From: Symsagittifera roscoffensis
Lineage: Eukaryota; Xenacoelomorpha; Acoela; Convolutidae
Length of the DNA stretch: 64,000 nt
Reading direction: 5' to 3'
Assembly (NCBI RefSeq): GCF_963678635.1
Contig: NC_087064.1
Location: forward strand, 51,604,684-51,668,683
Under the pieces are notes generated by a model. The model was not told where the DNA came from. It did no database searches and was given only the letters and a program-made list of their open reading frames with translations. Position numbers and translations under genes: made by a program. Below, in pieces: positions 26,501 to 35,500 of the stretch (positions are counted from its first letter, which is position 1; every line of letters begins with the position of its first letter).

Positions 26501-29500
26501 GCTTAGAATGTCTCTATCGTTTAGTTGGAAGTTCTGAGGGTACCCCTTTGGTTGCATATCTTGTCTCTGAAAATAACTGCTCAAATCCTTATAGTTAGAT
26601 ATATATCTAGATATTACTAGATATTTAAATTACTAGATATATATCGTGTAGTTGGAAACTCTGAGGGTAGCCTCAGGGTTTGTAAATCTTGACTTTGAAT
26701 ATGACAGCTCAAATCCTTATAGTTCTCGAGATATGACCTTTTTTATGATTTTTTTCAAAATTAACAAAAAATAGATTTGCAAAAAATAAAAAAAATAGAA
26801 GATCTCTATCGTGTAGTTAGAAGATCTGATAATACCATCAGGGATTGCAAATCATGCCTCTGAATATGGCTGCCGAAATCCTCATAGTTTTCGAGACATG
26901 TTTTTTTGAGTGATTTTTTTCAAACTTTCCAAAAAAACTGGGATTTAAAAATATTCAAAAGCTTAGAATGTCTCTATCGTTTAGTTGGAAGTTCTGAGGG
27001 TACCCCTTGTGGTTGCATATCTTGTCTCTGAAAATAACTGCTCAAATCCTTATAGTTAGATATATATCTAGATATTACTAGATATTTAAATTACTAGATA
27101 TATATATCGTGTAGTTGGAAACTCTGAGGGTAGCCTCAGGGTTTGCGAATCTTGTCACTGAATATGACTGCTCAAATCTTTATAATTTTCGAGATATGAC
27201 GTTTTTGTGATTTTTTCGAACAATTTTCAAAAAAATAATTATATATTTTTTCAAAATTTGAAATGCCCATTTTTGTAGTTTAGGCTGTCAGAGTACTCGC
27301 AGGATCTCGAGGGTTGCAAATCTTGCCTCCAAATGTGACTGCTCAAATCTTTTGTGTTTTTGAGATTGTTAAAAAAAGTTACGATAACACTCGTAGTTGA
27401 TTAAGAGTGGGTAACTTAAACTAAGACTAGATTAAGACTAAGGTTGGGTAAGATTCCTACAATACAATGTAGGCTTTTATTTAAGACTAAATAAAAGACG
27501 GTGATAGCTAACTAAAGTAAGAGAGGTTAAAAAGATTGAATTAGTTTTCTGTTGATTTGTTGCATATCACAAAAGATAGTGAACAAATTCCAACTCTACC
27601 AAAAGCCGTTGCGCTTTTGGCAGGTGTATATAAATTAATAACGTAAAGGTCAACGATCAGTATAGCTCAGAGGTTAAACGGTCAAACATTAATAATACAT
27701 TTTACATTCCCCGCGAAAATTTATCTAAAACCTATTACTTTCGCCTCGCAAAAGAAGTATTTAGGCGCTGGGCTGAATGAACAAGTGGGCTCGTTGGTCA
27801 AGACTCCATAAGTGGGTCCGATTTACTAGAACATAATAATCTCGACATAGCACCGAGAACCGAGATAGCGTGTTTCCTAATGAACAAAAATTTAATGCAC
27901 GGTTACCAGGTCGAAGGAACGGGTGTACGGGTCGGGGGAGACCGCACAAACGGGCCCGATGGGCTGGAAGACGTATTCTTTAAATAACAACACAAAAGAA
28001 AAAACAAAAAAAAACAAAGCACATTAGATCAAATAGCATGTTTCGTCAGGCGAAATTGAATGTAGGCCGAGGAAAGAACTGAAATAGCCCTGGGATGGTT
28101 GAGGCAGAAGGGTAGGCAGGGTAATATCCCCAAAGACAGGCCCAATTAAGAAGGGTAGTACTGTGATGGATAGATCTAATAATTATCCAGTGGTAGCACC
28201 CAATGGGTGATAGAGAAATTTAACATCATCGAAAACGAGGTTATGGGGCTCAATTTAAAATTTTTAGTGTTGCCAGAACTAATCTAAGTTCTTGGCGTAT
28301 TATGCCAGCACTGAGAGTTTATATGACTCTAAAGGCGATATAATGTTACGTAGCATTCAACAATAGACAGAATACTAGAGTACTAAAAGTTTGTTTTAGT
28401 GGAGTTTATGAAAGTTTTTAATAGCATCTAGACTGAACCTCTTACTTCTAATTCGCTTCCCGATTTGCAGCTTTGTTGATTGTCCGTCTTCTTAACTCCT
28501 CCAGCGTCATTGGCCGTCCTAGGAGTTCTATCGCCGAAATTATACAGGAAGTGTTCAGCCAGTCCGGGTCAAGTACAATGGGGGCAGATGTTGAATAAGA
28601 GGTTTCGGAGGGTAGGCCCGATGGGTTGAATTGAGTAGTACAGACCTCAGGACTAAATTTGACCTTCTTGCGAGGAGAATGTTGGTCAGCTGCTACCGAG
28701 GGCTTTGGATCACTTGGGTACACAGAGCTTTCTTCCCGCAAGTGAACTATAGTGGGACGCGAAGATGAGGGTGGTGTTAAGGTTGTCAAGTGTACAAAGT
28801 CGACTTGATGGCTCTCCATTTCGACGGTAGTTGCTTCTATCATTGTGTAAGCTGGGGGAGTAATAGGTGAACCAAATGTTGGGCCGTCCTGATCTTCATC
28901 TGTTAAATCAACTACACTGGTAAGCACTCTCTCACCTAGCATCTTGGGAGGCTGTCTAGTTCGTATAGGTCTGGTGTTCTGTCGTGTAAAGATCTCTGGC
29001 AGTTTCTTCGAGGGTGGTGATTTCACCGGAGATGACGCTTTCCTCTTAGCGGTACCGGACAGTTTCGGTTTTTAAGTGGCAAGGTCAGTGTATGGTTGCT
29101 TAGTTTCCGCCTCCGCCATGGCGATTGGCTCTACCCTAGTCTCGGTAAGTTCCCCTCCAGGATTCTCCGGAAGAAACGGCTTTTCTTGATTCGTTTGATT
29201 GGCCTCCTCAATAGTGTCCAGGAAAACCAACTGCGGGGTCACTTGTGGGTCCCTTTCATTATCACCTGAATCCAAGTCGATCAGGGGAATCTTATCCAAC
29301 TCGACCTTCTTTTCGACATGATCCGGTATTTCTGGCTTACGATCTGTTCGGTCGGAGATTAGATGTTCCTCCGATTTTGTGGCTTCAAGTGATGTTTTAT
29401 CCTTAGGTCTTTTAGCGAAATTAGGTCGCTGGCGTTATCGTCTGAGATCCCTTCATATGATTCGTTCATCATTCCAGGTTCATTGTCGCAACTTTTTCGA

Positions 29501-32500
29501 TGGTCGGGTTTACCCGACGGGCTTGATTCTTGGTCACTTTTGAGGCCTATTGGGATTCTTAATCTCTTCCTCTGTTCTTCTTCCTCTCTGAGAAGAGTTT
29601 CTCTAGAGCTGTTCATGGCCGCGTTCCGCCTCGCTTTATCAAGCTCTTCGAATTTCGACTGGAGGTTTCTTTTTTTTGCGTCGTTCTTGAGCTTTTAAAC
29701 CCGACATTTCTCTGCGGTTTTGCAGTTTTCCTCAGTCCTTTAGTTGCGTAGAATCTAACTAATTGATCTCGTTTTCTCGGGCTGGGTTTCTTCTGAGTGA
29801 GTTGTCTTTTAATAGCTAAATCAGATTTACGAATTTTTTTACCATTTTTTAGGGTAACTGTGTGGTCTGACTCCCTTACAATTTCATCCTTGAGTACTCT
29901 ATAGAATGGTTCACTTTTCGTTCTATCTTGGTCTTTTCGATAAATACTGGTCTTACCCGGCGGGTTATTCAGTATTGAGTCCTTTATGCCCAAGGCATCT
30001 CTCTTTTCTGCCCGAGAGAGCACTTTTACTGGGGATCCAGCACTGGTTGGTACGTATCTCACTGCATTGGAGATATCCTCCGAGGATGAGGAGTTTTCGT
30101 CAACGTCTCCGTCTTCTATATCGTCAGGGGCGTCCCAGTCGTGTCTTCGCTCTCGGCTCATTAATTTTTTGCCCTTATCTATACATAACAAAGTTTTATT
30201 CCAATCAAGGTTATTTGAAGAGGGTGATTTGACCAAATTATGCCAGATGGTGTTTGGGGATCTACCGAAATGTGCTTCGAAGGGAGAGCAGTTATGCGAC
30301 TGTTGAGTTACCGTTCTTAGGCATTTTATTATTTCAGAAGTGCAGATTCTAGAGAAGGTGTTGGACGTTCTTGTGCCATAACCAAGAGTCTTTCCTTAAT
30401 GGTTCTGATTAAACGTTCCACTAGTCCGGTAGCTCTATGATCACCCACTGGGCTAAATATCACCTTTATGTTGTGTTCGTGGCAGAATTCTCTGACTTCC
30501 TTGGAGATAAAACCAGATCCCTGATCTGTTCTAATGGTTCTAGGTATCCCGTGTAAAGCAATGTATTTACTAAGGAAGTTTATGATAGATTTTGCCGAAG
30601 TGCTGGATGTTATTTGAGCTGATGGAAATTTTGAAAATCTATCCACACTTACCAATATGTATTTTTTTGTTCCCCATACTAAAGGTAACGGACCGGCGAA
30701 ATCTAATTCCATTTCTTGGTTTAGTTCTTCGACCGTTGGGAGTTTCCCTAGGGTTTTGTGATTTAAAAGAGGTTTCAAGTTTTTACCTGCTTTCACGCAC
30801 TCAATACAATTTTCGCCGTGGACTTGGATTTCGCGGTAAATTTTTGGCCACCAGATGTATTGAGTTGCCAGACTTTTCATTGCGAACTGGCCAGGGTGAG
30901 CTTCATGTAGTCGGTTGAGCATTGTCGATCTTAGGCATGCTGGGATAACTAATCGATTGTCCAGATAAAGACATCCTCCGCTGACGTGTAAATTATTTAA
31001 GTACGATTTATAGTAATTTTCCAGTTGTAGAATATCTTGTTTGCGGTCTTCCTCAATTGCTTTAATTATCTTTTTCAGAACTAGATCTTGTTTTGATAAG
31101 AGGGACATAAATTTTGAATCAAATATTTCTGGCCAAGAAAAAGGGAATATGTTGACTGTTTTCTTTTTACTAGGTGATCTTTTCACGGGGTTATCCGACG
31201 GGTTACTGGTACTTGGTGTTAAAGAGTCCATGTTTTCATTTGTGATAAGTTCTTTCTGTTGGTTAAATTCAATTTGTTCTGCCATTTCTTCCAAGATATT
31301 AAAATTCGTAAAAAAGTCGTTTATTTTGCAAGATGAATCACACTGTTCCGTACGCGAGTGAGAATTTTGGCACACTGAAATGTTGGAATAGTTAGCTATC
31401 GCTTGGAACGTTTCAGCAGCAATAGCAATTCGTTTCTCACGTTCTATTTCTTGGCTGGTCATATGATCTGTCGACTGGCCAATCGTGTTGCAGGAAGTGA
31501 CGTCATGTGCTAAGAAATCTTGAGAGAATTTATTTCTTATTTGCGACCACGAGTTTCTCGGCATTAGATGATCAAAACCTAGGAGCGTACTAATCTGATT
31601 TACTGATGCGATAACGAATTTTTCATCATCCAGAGAAACTGGTACGGGTTCACCCGATGGGTGTCGGGATATATAATCAACGAATCCCATATCTTTACCG
31701 GGTAAATGTTCGACAGTAAAGTCGAATGGTAGTAATTTGTCCGCCCAACGGGTGAGACGTGATTGGGCCGTTTTAGTATATTTGTTGTCTTTCAGTGCTC
31801 CTATTAAGGCTTTGTGGTCTGTTAAAATTGAGAATTGTTTGCCCAATAGGTAATTTTTGAAATGGTCTAGTGCCCACACTAATCCCAGTAGTTCGAGTTC
31901 ATTGGTGCTGTATTTTAATTCGGCAATATTCAAAAATCTGCTTGCGAACGCTACGGTCTTCCAATTCCCCCGATGGTCTTGTTCGATGGACGCGCCCAAT
32001 CCTAAATGTGAGGCATCGCATTTCACTCGAGTGTTCAGTTTTACATCGAAATGATGGTTCGTCACCGTATTGCAAATTTTTTTCTTGATTTTCTCAAACG
32101 CTTCCGTGTGTGCTGTGGACCACTTAAATGGTTTATTTTTTGCATAAGTTCTCTAAACGGTGTTGATAGGGACGCTAAATTTGATATGAACTTATTAAAT
32201 TGATTAATCGATCCCATTAATGATCTAATATCTTTGATACAGTTTGGTTCTTTTAGATTTCTGATTGCGTCAGATTTATGTATTAGTGGTGTCGTCCCTT
32301 TTGCATCGATTTTAAATCCCAACCATTCTATGTTGTGAGTTAAGAATGTGCATTTTTCCCATTTTATGGCTAGTCTCTCGTCGTCTAGCGTTTTTAAAAC
32401 GTTAATGACTAGCTTTTTATGTTCGTCCTCGCTACCCACGGTGGTGATTAGGATGTCGTCGAGATAACAATGGGTATTTGGTAATTTTTCCGTCAAACGG

Positions 32501-35500
32501 TCCATTATGCGTTGAAATTCATTAGGTATATCGCCTAGTCCGTAAAATCCGGTTTTAAAACGGTAGGAACCCGTTACTTCTCCCCCCACGATGTTGAAAT
32601 TACATTGATTACTTGCCTTTTTAGAAAGCGGCGTTTGACTGTAAGCGTATTTTAGATCAATCGATGAGAACCAGATGTTTCTTTCATCATGGCCGCTAAT
32701 CGTAACTGCTACGTTGTCAATTAGTTCGAATAGGTTCGGCATTTGATATCTATTACGAAATTTTTGTTTGTTCAATAGTTTCGAGTTTAATGCTAGTTTG
32801 ATTGATCCGTCCCTTTTTGCTGTAATCACGATGGGGGAGATGAAACAATCTTCAGAGCATCTAGATAATTTTTCAATGTGTCCGTCTCTTAGTAATTGGT
32901 CAATACATAATTTGACTTTAGGGAGAAGATGGATCGGGATACGTTTCCCTTTCACCTGTATCGGTTTTATCGGTTCGTTAAAATAAGTATTAACTACGAA
33001 GTTCTTTGATCTACCAGTTCTTTTTATGAGGTCTGAAAAATGTTTTGATATGTATGTTTTAAACTCACTTTGAGATGGTGTCTCTTGGCTTTGATCCTGT
33101 TTGTTATCCGATGCGAATTTTATTTGGTTGACGTTTATCCCAATGGGTGATCCTTTCTGGTCTTTCCATGACTTTGGCCCATTGGGTGGAGGTTGTTTCT
33201 GAAATACTACGATTCCCAGATTCGGTAAGATGTCATTTCCCAGTAGATTTCTTTCAGCCCCTTCGGTGATGAAGAGTTTTTGGTCGCTAGCCTCCCATCC
33301 CTTCGATCGGATTCTCACTCGAACTCTTCCAATAATGTTGATTGTACTCCCGAAGCCCTGGTATGCTTTCTTTGTTATTTCGTCCACAGGTTCTAGCTTT
33401 AAAAATCTATCTCGTATCTTCAATTCGTGTAGTAGATCTTTTTCCATGAATGAAACTGGACTTGCTGAGTCAATTTGAATTTCAGTACAGTAAGGGTTGA
33501 AATTTTCCAGAGATACTTTTAGTGTCTTTTTCAGTTCTAGTCCTTCGTGATTGAATACTGTTCTCACTCCGCGTTCTATCTTGTCTTCTACAGCATTTAT
33601 TTGGCTATCCGTGTCTACAGCTAGAACTAAGAAATCGTCTAAGTTGACCTCAAAATCGGGATTTTCCTGCGGGTTGGCCCGGATATTTTCGTTTTCCTGA
33701 GGTACTCGATTCTGTTCGACGATGTTTGTTTGTGTCCTTGCTGAACTCCTGCAATGTTTAGCAAAATGTCCTTTGCGTCCGCACGTTTTGCAATTTCTAT
33801 CTCTGGCCGGGCATGTGGATAAATGTCCTTTTTTGAATTGCTGACCACAGTTGCGGCATTTGTTATTTTCAACAATGTTTAGGGTTGGTTCATTCTTTAC
33901 GTATTGTGGTCTTAGTACTGCGTTATAAGTTGGGAATTTTAAGTACTGTTGATGGATTTTAGTACCTTTCTCGTGAACTAATGGCTAGGATAGTACGTTT
34001 TCTGGGGTCAAGTATTCTATACATAGTTTCTTCTGGATCTCGACATTTCTCATGTTTGTGATGAAAATGTCTCTTACTACTTCTGACTCGAGTTCCCCCA
34101 GCTTACAATTTTTTGCTAGTTCAGAAAGTATTTCTAAAGACTCGTGGAATTTTTCTAAAGACTCGTGTTCTTTCTGTCTTCGGCCAAAAAATTTAAATCT
34201 TTCGTATGTTAAGTTTGTAGTGATCGTGAAGGTAGTTTTTAGTAGTTCCCAAAATTCTGCGAAATTAATATCCAGAATTCTTTTCCAAGGATTTTTATGT
34301 GAGAAGCATTTCTGTCCTTCTTTTCCGAGTGCTAGGTATAACTGTGATTTTAGCTTCTTGTCAATGTCTCCGATTTGGAGTCCGTTGAGTTTTGCGTTGT
34401 CTTCCGCCCTTCTCCTGCCCAATTCTTCGTTATAATTTTGTACGGCTATTCTGTGGTGTTCTTCTTTTTCGGCCCGACGGGCTTGATCATCGGACGGGTC
34501 CGGTGGTTCTGCCGTAGGGTACGCTAGTTCGTTTCTTATCGGTGGGTTAATTACATCTTCGATGTCTACGGAATCTTTCGCGATAATTGTCAATTGAAAC
34601 TTTTCCGACCACCTTTCCCAGTCGTGTTGATTTTCGTTTGATGAGTTGTTCCAAAAAAACTCTAGTCCTCGTAGGTTCGATTCGTTTGACTGCGCCATGT
34701 TAAAAAAAGTTAGGATAACACTCGTAGTTGATTAAGAGTGGGTAACTTAAACTAAGACTAGATTAAGACTAAGGTTGGGTAAGATTCCTACAATACAATG
34801 TAGGCTTTTGTTTAGGACTAAATAAAAGATGGTGATAGCTAACTAAAGTAAGAGAGGTTAAAAAGATGGAATTAGTTTTCTGTTGATTTGTTGCATATCA
34901 CAAAAGATAGTGAACAAAATCCAAGACTACCAAAAGCCGTTGCGCTTTTGGCACGTGAATATAAATTAATAACGTAAAGGTCAACGATCAGTATAGCTCA
35001 GAGGTTAAACGGTCAAACATTAATAATACATTTTACAGAGATATGACTTTTTAAATGATTGTTTTTTTTTCAAAAAGTTTGAAGTTTCTCAAAATTTGAA
35101 ATTCCCAACGCTGTAGTTGGGTAGTTAAAGTACTCTCTGGAGTTGCAAATTTTGCATTCCATTGTGACTGTGCATTTGCTTCAAATTTCCGAGATATGGC
35201 ATTTTTTAATGTTATTTTAAAATGTTTCAGTGAACTTCACTGAATTTTTTGGTTTTTCAAAGTTGAGAAAAAGAGTAAAAAATTTGAAAATACCATTCCT
35301 GTATTTAGGTGCTGTCAGAGTTCACTCAAAAGATGCAGATATTTCTTCCAATATCTGCGGTTTATAATAATTCGATAAAAACTCGAAGCACCGGAGGTGC
35401 GTTACACGCTAGTTATATTTATTTTATACCAGTGTCCCAGGTCACTGTATCTGAAACCTTCGGTACACCGCTGAGAGATCAGACTAAAATGAGTCTACGT

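Larger units (their letters stand above)
27367..35037 (-). mobile_element. Gypsy-like LTR retrotransposon B, nearly full length, inactive
   Basis: Two 340-bp LTRs (27367-27706 and 34698-35037) differ at about ten positions counted by eye (about 97% identical). The 5-bp target duplication GAGAT is at 27362-27366 and 35038-35042. Removing the element restores the minisatellite motif TGAGATATGAC. Coding is on the minus strand. Several frameshifts and stops make this copy inactive despite its youth. Confidence 0.95.
23516..35412 (+). mobile_element. Helitron-like minisatellite composite 1 (hosts element B)
   Basis: The 5' end is A|TCTATACTATATTTAAATGC at 23516, close to the published TCTMTACTA-type Helitron 5' terminus. 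The 3' end is a perfect hairpin GCACC-GGA-GGTGC (35388-35400), then eight bases (GTTACACG), then CTAG (35409-35412) followed by T. Insertion is thus between A and T, without target duplication. The inside consists of diverged minisatellite monomers and no Rep/helicase gene, so it is non-autonomous. Two further 5' ends occur at 24587 and 24870, showing internal duplication or nesting. Confidence 0.7.

Noticed and set aside
28448-29680. Envelope gene for element B
   Set aside because: The region is polar and proline/serine-rich without signal peptide, transmembrane helix or cysteine pattern.
33639-33875. 78-codon minus-strand frame in element B
   Set aside because: Out of frame with the zinc-knuckle region, which clearly reads in the Gag frame here.
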